Assembly: GCF_026929975.1 (NCBI RefSeq)
Contig: NZ_JANHOK010000001.1
Span: 62,001 to 126,000, forward strand
Origin: Bartonella sp. F02
GTDB taxonomy: Bacteria > Pseudomonadota > Alphaproteobacteria > Rhizobiales > Rhizobiaceae
Direction: 5' to 3'
Length of the DNA stretch: 64,000 bases
Numbering within the stretch: the first letter of the stretch is position 1; every line of letters starts with the position of its first letter. Shown piece by piece: positions 37,813-46,656 of this stretch. The translations under genes and the position numbers were made by a program. Under the pieces are notes generated by a model. It was not told the origin of the DNA, ran no database searches, and was given only the letters and a program-made list of their open reading frames with translations.

Positions 37813-38409
37813 ATGGTAAAAAATATGTTAATATTAGCATCTCTTAGTTCGTATCGTGCGCAATTATTGAAAAAAGCTGGTTTAAATTTTTTTGTTGAGG
37901 GTTCTTCTATTGATGAACGAAGTGTGGAAAAAAAAGCAGAAATAAAAACACCTAAAAAATTGAGTCATTTTCTTGCAAGCGCTAAAGCTAAATATGTTTC
38001 AGATCGTTTTCCTAATGCATTTGTTATTGGATGTGATCAGATTCTTGAATTAGAAGGTCAAGTTTTTCACAAAGTAGAAAATAAGAAAGAGGCTTATGAG
38101 CGTTTATGTATTTTATCAGGGAAAATGCATTCTCTTCATAGTGCAGTGGTGTTATTTAAAAATGGTCAAGAGATTTGGGGAGATGTTTTTAGTGCTTCTA
38201 TGACAGTACGTCCTCTTTCATCAGAATTTATTGAATATTATTTAAAGCGCGCAGGAACGGATGTTTTAAAAAGCGTAGGAGTATACCAAATTGAAGGAGA
38301 AGGAATTCATCTTTTTGAGAAAATAGAAGGAGATTTTTTTACTATTGTTGGTTTACCTTTATTGCCTTTATTGAGCAAATTGCGTGATTTTAATATCATT
38401 AACGGCTAG
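37813..38409 (+). CDS. maf: Maf-family nucleoside triphosphate pyrophosphatase
   Basis: A 198-residue protein from the ATG at 37813, 7 bp after the ppsR stop; an upstream Met at 37756 would overlap ppsR extensively and is not favoured. It opens NMLILASLSSYRAQLLKKAG, the Maf motif with the S-x-x-R nucleotide-binding residues, and contains VIGCDQILELEGQVFHKVE and GVYQIEGEGIHLFEKIEGDFFTIVGLPLLPLL. Maf proteins hydrolyse non-canonical or specific NTPs. It is part of the rightward cluster ppsR-maf-coaE-dnaQ; in several Rhizobiales aroE stands between maf and coaE, but here there is only a 205-bp gap. Confidence 0.88.
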   Translation: MVKNMLILASLSSYRAQLLKKAGLNFFVEGSSIDERSVEKKAEIKTPKKLSHFLASAKAKYVSDRFPNAFVIGCDQILELEGQVFHKVENKKEAYERLCILSGKMHSLHSAVVLFKNGQEIWGDVFSASMTVRPLSSEFIEYYLKRAGTDVLKSVGVYQIEGEGIHLFEKIEGDFFTIVGLPLLPLLSKLRDFNIING

Positions 38410-38614
38410 TTTGATAATGAATTATAAAAAGAAAAAAATGGATATTTTTATAGGCTGTTTTAAAAATCAAAGTAATCAAAAACTTTTATATTTCTACTTT
38501 TAATTAACATGGATGAATGATTTTTTTTAGAATTACTGATGATATGTGTTTTTTACACTTCAAAAACAGATGGTATTTAATTTGAGAGATATGGATCAAG
38601 ATAGAAAATAAAAA

Positions 38615-39208
38615 ATGAAAATCATAGGATTAACAGGATCAATAGGTATGGGAAAATCAACAGTTGCTGATTTTTTTAAACAAGCCGGTATTCCTGTTTT
38701 TAGTGCTGATGAAACGGTGCATCAACTTTACAAAAATAAAACCATTTTATCTCTTATAGAAAAAACTTTTCCTGGTGTAGTTGAAAAAGGTCAAGTTAAT
38801 CGCTTAAAACTTTCCAAAATTTTGATTAATAATTGTGAAAAATTAGAAATATTAGAAAGAATAATTCATCCTTTAGTCCAAAAAAAAGAAAAAAAATTCA
38901 TACAAACAGCGCGTCAACAAGGAAAGCCATTAGTTGTTTTAGAGATACCTCTTCTTTTCGAAACAAAAGGAGAAAATCGTGTGGATAATGTCGTTGTTGT
39001 ATCTGCTCCGTTAGGAATACAAAAGAAAAGGGTAATGATTCGTCCTAATATGACAGAAGAAAAATTTGCAATTATTAATGCTAGACAAATGTCCGATGAA
39101 AAAAAAAGAAATCGTGCCGATTTTATTATTGATACTGGAAAAGATTTAGAAAATACTCGCCAACAAGTTTTTGATGTAATCAAGAGTTTGTTAAAAGATA
39201 TTTCTTAA
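38615..39208 (+). CDS. coaE: Dephospho-CoA kinase
   Basis: A 197-residue P-loop kinase. Walker A is GLTGSIGMGKSTVADFF (5-21). PVFSADETVHQLY contains the substrate-binding Asp, VVLEIPLLFETKGE forms the Walker B/lid region, and IVVVSAP-type and RPNMTEEKFAIINARQM segments follow. It catalyses the last step of coenzyme A synthesis. Followed 13 bp later by dnaQ. Confidence 0.94.
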   Translation: MKIIGLTGSIGMGKSTVADFFKQAGIPVFSADETVHQLYKNKTILSLIEKTFPGVVEKGQVNRLKLSKILINNCEKLEILERIIHPLVQKKEKKFIQTARQQGKPLVVLEIPLLFETKGENRVDNVVVVSAPLGIQKKRVMIRPNMTEEKFAIINARQMSDEKKRNRADFIIDTGKDLENTRQQVFDVIKSLLKDIS

Positions 39209-39221
39209 AAAAAATAAAGTA

Positions 39222-39917
39222 ATGCGTGAAATTATTTTTGATACAGAAACAACAGGTTTCGATAAAGACAGCGATCGTATAATCGAAATTGGTTGTATAG
39301 AAATGATTGATCGTTATATTACAGGACGTAGATTTCATACTTATTTGAATCCACAAGGGGTGATTATTCCCGATGAAGTTGTTGCTGTCCATGGATTGAC
39401 TAATGAACGTTTAAAAGATGAAAAAAAATTTGGCGATGTTGCTGATTTATTTTTAGAATTTATCGATGGAGCAATGATGATTGCTCACAATGCAAGTTTT
39501 GATATTAGCTTTCTTAATGCTGAATTGAAACGTGTGAATAAATCGCTTATTAGTATTGATAACGTTATTGATACATTAGCTCTGGCACGACGAAAATTCC
39601 CTATGGGGCCTAATTCTCTCGATGCTTTATGTAAACGTTTCGGAATTGATAATAGTCATCGTGTTCTTCACGGAGCTCTTCTTGATGCAGAGATTCTTGC
39701 TGATGTTTATATTGAATTAATTGGTGGAAAACAGGGTAGATTCGTTTTTGATGATAAGACTAATGTAGATACAAAAAATGGTAAGTCTTTATATACGATC
39801 AAAGCTCGTCCACAAACTTTACCTTCAAGGTTAAGTGAACAGGAAAAAAGTATGCATGCTGATTTGGTAAGAAAAATAGGCAAAAAAGCATTATGGAATG
39901 ATTTCATAAAGATTTAA
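39222..39917 (+). CDS. dnaQ: DNA polymerase III epsilon subunit (3'-5' proofreading exonuclease)
   Basis: A 231-residue DEDDh exonuclease. Exo I is IIFDTETTGFD with Asp7 and Glu9; exo II is IAHNASFDISFLNAEL; exo III is SHRVLHGALLDAEILADVY with the catalytic His and Asp. The C-terminal ~50 residues are the polymerase-alpha binding tail. It is the proofreading subunit of the replicative polymerase. secB, which follows dnaQ in some Rhizobiales, is not seen here. Confidence 0.94.
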   Translation: MREIIFDTETTGFDKDSDRIIEIGCIEMIDRYITGRRFHTYLNPQGVIIPDEVVAVHGLTNERLKDEKKFGDVADLFLEFIDGAMMIAHNASFDISFLNAELKRVNKSLISIDNVIDTLALARRKFPMGPNSLDALCKRFGIDNSHRVLHGALLDAEILADVYIELIGGKQGRFVFDDKTNVDTKNGKSLYTIKARPQTLPSRLSEQEKSMHADLVRKIGKKALWNDFIKI

Positions 39918-39943
39918 TAGAAACTTTGTCATACTTTTTAAAT

Positions 39944-39984
39944 AAAAAAATGGTCGTTGTGGGGAGGGGAACACCACAACGACC
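39944..39984 (-). terminator. Intrinsic terminator, minus strand
   Basis: Perfect 11-bp arms GGTCGTTGTGG (39952-39962) and CCACAACGACC (39974-39984) with an 11-nt loop. On the minus strand the stem is followed by A and seven T residues (complement of 39944-39950). On the plus strand no T run follows, so the terminator is minus-specific. Confidence 0.85.
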
Positions 39985-40090
39985 TATCACTGCATCGTGC
40001 CCTTTAGCCATCATAGGAGGAGCAAAATGAAAGCTATTATGTCCTGTAACAGCAAAAAAAAGCTTTAGGTACAAACGTAAACGCAGCGAT
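39944..40090 (-). ncRNA. Candidate trans-acting small RNA between dnaQ and polA
   Basis: On the minus strand an excellent intrinsic terminator (39944-39984) lies in a gap whose flanking genes are both on the plus strand, so it must serve an independent minus-strand transcript. The region upstream contains CTCCTCCT (complement of 40015-40022), a near-perfect anti-Shine-Dalgarno sequence, and the terminator loop is again C-rich (TTCCCCTCC). Such motifs are typical of alphaproteobacterial trans-sRNAs. The 5' end is not determined; 40090 is a guess giving about 145 nt. As I recall, the Rhizobiales alpha-r7 sRNA (Smr7C) sits next to polA; identity is unverified. Confidence 0.55.
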
Positions 40091-40208
40091 GTTAAAACCA
40101 TAAAAACAAAAAAAATGGCTTTTTAGAGGCAACAATCAATTTTAAGATAATATTTTTAAAATATAAAAATAAATTTGATTTAAACTGAAATGGAGAAGAA
40201 AAATTGTT

Positions 40209-43115
40209 ATGAAAGCAAAAGATCATCTTTTTTTGATTGATGGATCAGGTTACGTTTTTCGTGCTTATTACGCTCTTCCACTTTTGAAACGAAAAAAAGA
40301 CGGACTTCCTGTAGGAGCTGTAGCTGGTTTTTGTAATATGCTATGGAAATTACTTTGTGATGCCCGTAATGCAGATACTGGTATTGTCCCAACACATTTT
40401 GCTGTTATTTTTGATTATTCATCTGAAACATTTCGTAAAAAAATTTATCCTCAATATAAAGCTAATAGAGAAGCTCCTCCTGAAGATCTTATTCCTCAAT
40501 TTGCTTTGATAAGACAGGCAACAAAAGCGTTCAATTTACCTTGTATAGAAAAAGAAGGATTTGAAGCAGATGATTTAATTGCAACTTATGCACGTCTAGC
40601 AACACAAGCTGGAGCAACCACGACCATTATTTCTTCTGATAAAGATTTAATGCAATTAGTCAATACGCATGTTTCGTTGTATGATGGAATGAAAGATAAA
40701 CATATTGGTGTTCCTGAAGTTATAGAAAAATGGGGGGTAACACCTGAAAAAATGGTCGATTTGCAAGCTTTAATAGGAGATTCTGCAGATAATATTCCTG
40801 GTATTCCTGGAATCGGTCCTAAAACTGCAGCACAATTATTAAATCAATATGGCACTCTCGATCATTTGTTACAGAATGCGGAAGAAATTAAACAAACAAA
40901 ACGTCGTGAGAATATTCAAACTTATGGTGAACAAGCAAAGAAATTTCGTGAATTGGTTAAACTTAAAGAAGACGTACCAGTAGATAATAACTTAGATAGT
41001 TTTGTCTTAGAACCTCAAGATGGTCCGCGTTTAATTGCTTTTCTTAAAGCAATGGAATTTACAAAATTAACACGTCGTGTGGCGGAATCGACAGCATGTG
41101 ATGCAGCAGTTATTGATGCACTTGAAATAGATATTGAATGGAAAGAAACAACACACGGATTTAATTCTGAAGATAGAAAAGTTAATACAACACAAATTCA
41201 TGATTTTTCTGAAAATTCTCCGCAATCTTTAGCACAAAAACGGAAAGATCAAGCTCTTGTTCAAAAAATTAAAAGAGATGTTTATGAAACTATTCTTGAT
41301 GAACAAATTTTAAAAGAATGGTTACTGGAAGCACAAGATCAAGGTTATTTTGCTTTTGATACTGAAACAAATTCTCTTGATCCTATGCAAGCAAAGCTTG
41401 TTGGTTTTTCATTAGCTTTACAGCCTGAAAAAGTCGCTTATATCCCACTTGAACACATTAAAGGAGAATGTGATCTATTGGGAAATGGCCGTATTACTGA
41501 ACAAATAGAAACACAAAAAGCTTTGGCTCTTTTGAAACCAATATTAGAAGATCAATCAGTTTTAAAAATTGGACAAAATATAAAATATGATTGGCTAGTT
41601 ATGAAGCAACATGGAATAGTAATACGTTCTTTTGATGATACAATGTTATTGTCGTATGCTTTAGATGCTGGAGCTTTTACACATGGTATGGATGTTTTAT
41701 CCGAAAGATGGCTCGGACATAAACCAATTGCTTACAAAGATTTGACTCATAATGGAAAAAAAATTTCTTCCTTTGCACAAGTAGATTTGCAACAAGCAAC
41801 TCTTTATGCAGCAGAAGATGCTGATGTAACACTGCGTTTATGGAAAGTTTTAAAACCACAGCTTGTAGCACGTGGTATGACAAAAATTTATGAACGCCTC
41901 GATCGACCTTTGGTAGAAGTTCTTGCAAGAATGGAAGAGCGTGGAATTCTTGTTGATAGGAAAATTTTATCACGTCTTTCGGGAGAATTAGCACAGGCTG
42001 CGCTTGTTTTAGAAGAGGAAATTTATACTCTAGTTGGTGAAAAATTTAATATTGCTTCACCAAAACAATTGGGAGATATTCTTTTTGATAAAATGGGTTT
42101 ACCAGGCGGAAGTAAAACAAAAGGTGGACAATGGTCAACATCGGTTCAGATCTTAGAGGAATTATCTGCTGAAGGTCATATTTTACCACGTAAGATTATT
42201 GATTGGCGTCAACTTACAAAATTAAAATCAACCTATACTGATGCTTTACCGCATTATATTTCGCCTAAAACAGGACGTGTTCATACAAATTATTCTTTAG
42301 CAACAACATCAACAGGACGCTTATCATCATCTGATCCTAATTTACAAAATATTCCAATACGGACAATTGAAGGACGCAAAATTCGAACAGCTTTTATTGC
42401 ACCAGAAGGCCATGTATTGTTATCGGCTGATTATAATCAAATTGAATTACGTATACTTGCTCATATTGCTGATATTGCTGCGTTAAAAGAGGCATTTGCG
42501 CAAGGTCAAGATATTCATGCTATCACCGCATCACAAATGTTTGGTGTTACAATAGAAGATATGTCTTCAGATATTCGTCGACGTGCAAAAGCAATTAATT
42601 TTGGCATTATTTATGGTATTTCAGCTTTTGGGTTGGCAAATCAGTTAGGGATTTCACGTGAGGAAGCAAGTAGCTATATTCAATTGTATTTTGAAAGATT
42701 TCCGGGAATTAAAGATTATATGGAAAAAACTAAAATATTTGCACGCCAATATGGTTATGTAGAAACTATTTTTGGGCGTCGTATTCATTATCCGGAAATA
42801 AAGTCAGCTAATCCACAAATTCGTGCGTTTAATGAACGAGCTGCTATTAATGCGCCGATTCAAGGATCAGCAGCAGATATTATTCGTCGTGCTATGATTC
42901 AGATGGAAAAAGCGTTAGAAAAAGAAAAACTATCAGCAAAAATGTTGCTACAGGTTCACGATGAACTTGTTTTTGAAGTTTCTGAAATTGAAAGTAAAAA
43001 AACAGCCATTCTTGTTAAGAATATTATGGAAAATGCTACAATGCCAGCATTATCTTTATCTGTTCCTCTTGAAGTGAAAATAATGATTGCCCAAAATTGG
43101 GATGAAGCACATTAG
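40209..43115 (+). CDS. polA: DNA polymerase I
   Basis: A 968-residue three-domain enzyme. The 5' nuclease domain (about 1-290) contains LFLIDGSGYVFRAYYA, EGFEADDLIATYA and GDSADNIPGIPGIGPKTA. The 3'-5' exonuclease has intact Exo motifs: FAFDTETNS (near 384), NIKYDWLVM and YAAEDADVTLRL, so proofreading should be active. The polymerase domain carries motif A SADYNQIELRILAHI, motif B RRRAKAINFGIIYGISAFG and motif C VHDELVFEV (near 916). The length is normal. It lies 291 bp downstream of dnaQ and ends 10 bp before a convergent gene. Confidence 0.96.
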   Translation: MKAKDHLFLIDGSGYVFRAYYALPLLKRKKDGLPVGAVAGFCNMLWKLLCDARNADTGIVPTHFAVIFDYSSETFRKKIYPQYKANREAPPEDLIPQFALIRQATKAFNLPCIEKEGFEADDLIATYARLATQAGATTTIISSDKDLMQLVNTHVSLYDGMKDKHIGVPEVIEKWGVTPEKMVDLQALIGDSADNIPGIPGIGPKTAAQLLNQYGTLDHLLQNAEEIKQTKRRENIQTYGEQAKKFRELVKLKEDVPVDNNLDSFVLEPQDGPRLIAFLKAMEFTKLTRRVAESTACDAAVIDALEIDIEWKETTHGFNSEDRKVNTTQIHDFSENSPQSLAQKRKDQALVQKIKRDVYETILDEQILKEWLLEAQDQGYFAFDTETNSLDPMQAKLVGFSLALQPEKVAYIPLEHIKGECDLLGNGRITEQIETQKALALLKPILEDQSVLKIGQNIKYDWLVMKQHGIVIRSFDDTMLLSYALDAGAFTHGMDVLSERWLGHKPIAYKDLTHNGKKISSFAQVDLQQATLYAAEDADVTLRLWKVLKPQLVARGMTKIYERLDRPLVEVLARMEERGILVDRKILSRLSGELAQAALVLEEEIYTLVGEKFNIASPKQLGDILFDKMGLPGGSKTKGGQWSTSVQILEELSAEGHILPRKIIDWRQLTKLKSTYTDALPHYISPKTGRVHTNYSLATTSTGRLSSSDPNLQNIPIRTIEGRKIRTAFIAPEGHVLLSADYNQIELRILAHIADIAALKEAFAQGQDIHAITASQMFGVTIEDMSSDIRRRAKAINFGIIYGISAFGLANQLGISREEASSYIQLYFERFPGIKDYMEKTKIFARQYGYVETIFGRRIHYPEIKSANPQIRAFNERAAINAPIQGSAADIIRRAMIQMEKALEKEKLSAKMLLQVHDELVFEVSEIESKKTAILVKNIMENATMPALSLSVPLEVKIMIAQNWDEAH

Positions 43116-43124
43116 CTTTTTTAC

Positions 43125-43952
43125 TTATTGTTTATGAAGAGTCTCTGTTGCTTTGATAAGATTAATATAAGATTTTATCGGCAAATGATCTGAAGCAATA
43201 CGTGCTAAAGGCGAATTGTGATTTTCAATTTTTGTGACTAATTGATGAGGAAATGCAAAAATTCTATCAAGAGCAAGAAAAGGAAAACGAGAGGGAAAGC
43301 TTGGTACAGTTTCAAATGTTTTATCAAAATAGGAAGAGAAATGATTTAAAGATGATCTTTTTCCTATACGCCATTCGTTTAGATCACCAATGAGAAGTGT
43401 GGGCATAAGAGGTCGTTTTTGCAAAAAAGCAAGAAGTTTTTTGACTTGCTGATTTCGGGAATGACGCAGTAAACCAAAATGAGTTGCAATGATACGAATA
43501 AATCCAGTTTTCATTTTTAATTCTACAATGATAGCACCACGTGGTTCAATACCAGGGAGAGAGATTTGAAAAATATCATGGATAGATCCTTGACGTAAAA
43601 AAAGAACGTTTCCATGCCAACCATGACCATTTGGAGACATGGTATTTAAAGGAACTGGAATTAAACCTGTTTCAGCTTTTAAAAATTGAAGATCAATTAA
43701 GCCAACGCGTTTACCAAAACGTTTATCTGCTTCTTGAAGAGCTAAAATATCAGCTTGTAATTCTGCAATAACATGAACAATACGGGTAGGGTTAAAAATT
43801 TTATCAACGCCTACACATTTATGAATATTATAAGAGGCTACAACAAAATCATAATGGGTACCATAGTGAATAGTTTTTGATTGATAATTAAAGTTATTAT
43901 GAATAGTTTTGAATAAAGAGTGATTAAAAATTTTATTTGTTTTTTTTATCAT
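43125..43952 (-). CDS. Endonuclease/exonuclease/phosphatase-family protein
   Basis: A 275-residue protein from the ATG at 43952, which has AAAGGAT upstream; a longer frame to 44027 lacks one. The EEP-fold motifs are in order: VASYNIHKCVGVD, ILALQEADKRFG (catalytic Glu), FIRIIATHFGLLRHSRNQQ, TLLIGDLNEW and IASDHLPIKSYI (catalytic Asp-His). Members include metal-dependent phosphodiesterases acting on nucleic acids or phospholipids; the substrate cannot be told. No clear signal peptide is visible. It is convergent with polA. Confidence 0.82.
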   Translation of the reverse strand: MIKKTNKIFNHSLFKTIHNNFNYQSKTIHYGTHYDFVVASYNIHKCVGVDKIFNPTRIVHVIAELQADILALQEADKRFGKRVGLIDLQFLKAETGLIPVPLNTMSPNGHGWHGNVLFLRQGSIHDIFQISLPGIEPRGAIIVELKMKTGFIRIIATHFGLLRHSRNQQVKKLLAFLQKRPLMPTLLIGDLNEWRIGKRSSLNHFSSYFDKTFETVPSFPSRFPFLALDRIFAFPHQLVTKIENHNSPLARIASDHLPIKSYINLIKATETLHKQ

Positions 43953-44010
43953 TTTTATCCTTTGAATATAATTATTTAGAATGTTAAAGGATAAGCAAGT
44001 ATTTGTCTTA

Positions 44011-44050
44011 AAAACAAAAAGCCCCACTTCTTAAAAGAAATAAGGCTTTT
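44011..44050 (-). terminator. Intrinsic terminator downstream of the BI-1/YbhL gene
   Basis: On the minus strand AAAAGCCTTATTTCTT pairs over about 16 positions (several G-U) with AAGAAGTGGGGCTTTT, and TTTTTGTTTTT continues past the stem. It begins about 25 bp after the stop of the 44076-44849 gene. Confidence 0.8.
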
Positions 44051-44075
44051 AAATAAAGAATAATAGCTATTATGT

Positions 44076-44849
44076 TTAATCGCGGTTTGAGCCAATAAAC
44101 TGCAATAAAAATACAAACATATTAATGAAATCAAGATAAAGATTTAATGCACCCATAATAATTTTACGACCACGAGTGTCATATCCATCTCCTTCATAAT
44201 ACATTAATTTAATTGTTTGTGTATTATAAGCGGTCAAACCAGCGAAGATAAAGACACCAATGATTGAAATAGCAAATTGTAAAGCACTTGATCCAAGAAA
44301 AATATTAACAATCATGGAAAGTATTAATCCGATCAAACCAATAAACAAAAACGATCCCATCGCTGTAAGGTCACGATTTGTAGAGTAACCATAAAGAGAG
44401 AGAGAACCAAATGCTGCAGAGGTAATAATAAATGTTTGTACAATGCTTTCTGGTGTGTAACGCAAAATGATTGATGACAATGAAAGTCCAACAAGAGTAG
44501 CGTAACCAAAAAACAAACTTCGCGCGGCACTTGTGCTTAGTTTATTAATTTTAAAACTAAGAAATAATACAGCAATAAGTGGCGCAAACATAACGATATA
44601 AGAGAATGGTGAAGTATAAAATGTTACTCCAAATGATGTGAGATAAACACTTCCATTAATTTGAGCGACTGCTTGACTCATGTCTGTTGTTGTGGCCAAT
44701 GATGAAATTGCATAAGCGGCAACAGCTGTAATAAGCAAACCAATGGCCATTGTATTGTAGACACCCAGCATATAGCTGCGCAACCCTTGATCAATTGATG
44801 CATCGGCATGAGAAACAGACGCCGAACGTAAATTTTTGAAACCAGCCAT
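44076..44849 (-). CDS. Bax inhibitor-1/YccA (YbhL) family membrane protein
   Basis: A 257-residue protein with seven hydrophobic helices. Family features are DQGLRSYMLGVYNTMAIGLLITA near the N-terminus, SLFFGYATLVGLSLSSIILRYTPESI, GLTAYNTQTIKLMYYEGDG, and the C-terminal GALNLYLDFINMFVFLLQFIG. The conserved acidic residues of the UPF0005/BI-1 pH-sensing calcium-leak pore lie in the last two segments. The bacterial role is poorly defined. Rhizobiales genes of this family are known to have a structured leader (ybhL motif); the 5' region here contains paired segments but I cannot confirm the motif. Confidence 0.88.
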   Translation of the reverse strand: MAGFKNLRSASVSHADASIDQGLRSYMLGVYNTMAIGLLITAVAAYAISSLATTTDMSQAVAQINGSVYLTSFGVTFYTSPFSYIVMFAPLIAVLFLSFKINKLSTSAARSLFFGYATLVGLSLSSIILRYTPESIVQTFIITSAAFGSLSLYGYSTNRDLTAMGSFLFIGLIGLILSMIVNIFLGSSALQFAISIIGVFIFAGLTAYNTQTIKLMYYEGDGYDTRGRKIIMGALNLYLDFINMFVFLLQFIGSNRD

Positions 44850-45225
44850 AACATTAAAATCCTTTAGTACACGTTCTGTTAGTCATATAAAACAAGTCTT
44901 ATCATTGTTCTGTTTTACTTTATATAAGAACTTGTCTAACAAACAGATACAACAAATCTTATGCTCCGCTGATAGAATTTCAGCATACACTTTTCTATTA
45001 TGGAGAATTATTTAAAAAATACAAGATACTTTTATGAAAGAAAACTTTACAAATTTGTAACATAAGAATTTGTTTTTTATCAAAAATATTAATATTATTT
45101 TGTGAAGTTGTGGAGTTTATTTCATTGGTGATCATAAAAAAACATTCATTTCAATAAATAAAGTAATGATTTTTTCTTGCAAAAACATTTGGTTTGATTG
45201 GACACTCTATTTTTATTGATGAATA
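44850..45225. other. Intergenic region upstream of the BI-1/YbhL gene
   Basis: About 375 bp of AT-rich DNA. The part next to the gene (44850-45000) is less AT-rich and holds short inverted repeats, for example TATGCT...AGCATA and a nested GCTGA...TCAGC pair near 44958-44985, a plausible place for a promoter and leader RNA of the leftward gene. The remainder shows no gene. The plus-strand open frame at 45194-45385 is antisense to the pseudogene and is rejected. Confidence 0.45.
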
Positions 45226-45842
45226 TCAAATATTTATATTTTTAAAATTTGTATTAATTTTTAAATTAATAGGTTTAATGATAATAACACGTACTTTAGG
45301 AAAAAGTTTACGGTGTGTATACATCTCTGAAAAATTTAAAAAAAAGAAGCGTTCGAGGTCATCAATTTTAATAGGGATTATTTGAGCTCTTATTTTACCA
45401 GCAATCATAGCAGCATAATTATAGATTTTTAAGAGATTCTATAATGGTAATAAGGCTTTATAGGAACATAATAAGCGGTGTTTTTGTTTTATCATGCGTA
45501 TAAAATGACGGGTTCTGAGAGAATGAGTATGACCAATACAAAAAATATTAATGTGTTTTAGAAAAGAAAGAATCCACCAAGTTTTTGTAATGTCAGTGTA
45601 AATAGCAAAAGATGGATTACGCATATTTATTGTTTCACAAATGATGAAAGCTAGAAAACCATCAAGAAAAGAAATATGATTAAATGATAAGATAGGTATT
45701 TTTCTTGAATACAAGGTTTAAGAATAGAAAATGAAAAGAATAAGAATATTTTTGACAAAATCATCGTTAAAAGCGGAAAAAAACTGACGTGAAAACAGAA
45801 GTGCAAGAGTGCGTGAATTGAGTAAAAAAAGCGATTGCCCAT
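45226..45842 (-). pseudogene. Decayed phospholipid/glycerophosphate acyltransferase (Aas/PlsC-like)
   Basis: Three conceptual fragments of one acyltransferase lie in order on the minus strand. The N-terminal one (45651-45842) begins MGNRFFYSIHALLHFCFH and ends near ILKPCIQ. After a frame change, 45439-45714 reads ILSFNHISFLDGFLAF, preserving the NHx4D acyltransferase box, then FAIYTDITKTWW and RHFIRMIKQ. A TAG at 45439-45441 interrupts the frame just where the FPEGR box should be; the same frame continues as NLLKIYNYAAMIAGKIRAQI and IPIKIDDLE, as in the Aas C-terminal part. At least one frameshift, one stop and loss of the FPEGR motif make it non-functional. Confidence 0.75.
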
Positions 45843-46147
45843 TTTAAAAAATCATTACGTTGTTTTTTGTCATTCATTTACTCTTCCGTCTCTTATTGTT
45901 TATGTGAGATTCAGGAAGCTGTAAAAATGTCATATTGCTCAAAAAAGAGTATTTTTTTTGAATTTAAGCCCATAATTGTGCTGTTTCTTAATGTTCTGTA
46001 GGCTTTTCACTCTTGTGCTTAATTTATCACCATTTCACTTGAAAATTAGAATGATAAAAACTTTAAAATATTGTTTTTACAAAAATGAGATAATTAAAAG
46101 TATTTTATTCAATTTTTATCGATAATACTTATATCTTTAATGATCTT
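45843..46147. other. Intergenic region downstream of lspA
   Basis: About 305 bp of AT-rich sequence between lspA and the acyltransferase pseudogene. No open frame, RNA gene or strong hairpin could be supported. It may include decayed 5' sequence of the pseudogene. Confidence 0.4.
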
Positions 46148-46654
46148 TTATTCAGGAAAAGTATCAAAAGAGCGTCTTTTTTTGGGATAAAGAAAAAGTT
46201 CGTCAATTAAAATAGCGATGGCTCCAAGGGTGATAAAAGTATCAGCAAGATTGAAGATAGCAAAAGAAAATATACCGTCAACATGCAGTGATATATAATC
46301 TATGACATAGTGGAAACGTATACGGTCAATAAGATTTCCAATAGCTCCACCAATAATACCAACAATACCAAAAGATGAGAGAGTTTTAGTTTGAATATTC
46401 TTAGTATTATTCCATAGTCCTAAAAGAAAAATAATCATGATGATTGTAAAAAGAATAAATACCCAATGAGGAAAAGAGGAAAGAAATGAGAAAGCAATGC
46501 CAGAATTGTGTACGTGGTAAAGAGAAATAAAAGGAATAAGAGAAATTTCTGTTTCTAAAGGTATAGTATGCGTAACCCAGTATTTAATTGCTTGGTCAAG
46601 CCCTACCATGATGAAAAGATTAAAAAGAAAAAAAGAAAGAGATTTGAACGTCAT
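46148..46654 (-). CDS. lspA: Lipoprotein signal peptidase (signal peptidase II)
   Basis: A 168-residue, four-helix inner-membrane aspartic protease. The conserved blocks are GLDQAIKYWV near the N-terminus, HNSGIAFSF, GGAIGNLIDRIRFHYVIDYI and IFNLADTFITLGAI; the catalytic aspartates are in GNLIDR...VIDY and NLADTF. It cleaves prolipoprotein signal peptides before the lipidated Cys, for example in Omp19 of this window. It follows the rRNA methyltransferase gene by 2 bp. Confidence 0.94.
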   Translation of the reverse strand: MTFKSLSFFLFNLFIMVGLDQAIKYWVTHTIPLETEISLIPFISLYHVHNSGIAFSFLSSFPHWVFILFTIIMIIFLLGLWNNTKNIQTKTLSSFGIVGIIGGAIGNLIDRIRFHYVIDYISLHVDGIFSFAIFNLADTFITLGAIAILIDELFLYPKKRRSFDTFPE

Positions 46655-46656
46655 AT

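Noticed and set aside
40027-40068. Plus-strand 13-codon frame (MKAIMSCNSKKKL) behind a strong AGGAGG, upstream of polA
   Set aside because: The AGGAGG is better explained as the complement of the anti-Shine-Dalgarno motif of the minus-strand sRNA candidate. A leader peptide for polA has no supporting attenuator structure.
39904-40101. 65-residue minus-strand frame MVLTSLRLRLYL... over the dnaQ-polA gap
   Set aside because: It reads through the intrinsic terminator and its T run and ends inside dnaQ antisense; a transcript stopping at 39944 could not encode its C-terminus. No ribosome site is obvious.
42645-42664. CACGTG-centred sequence in polA as a fourth parS site
   Set aside because: Outside the TTTCACGTGA core it departs from the consensus at several positions, so it is not better than chance.
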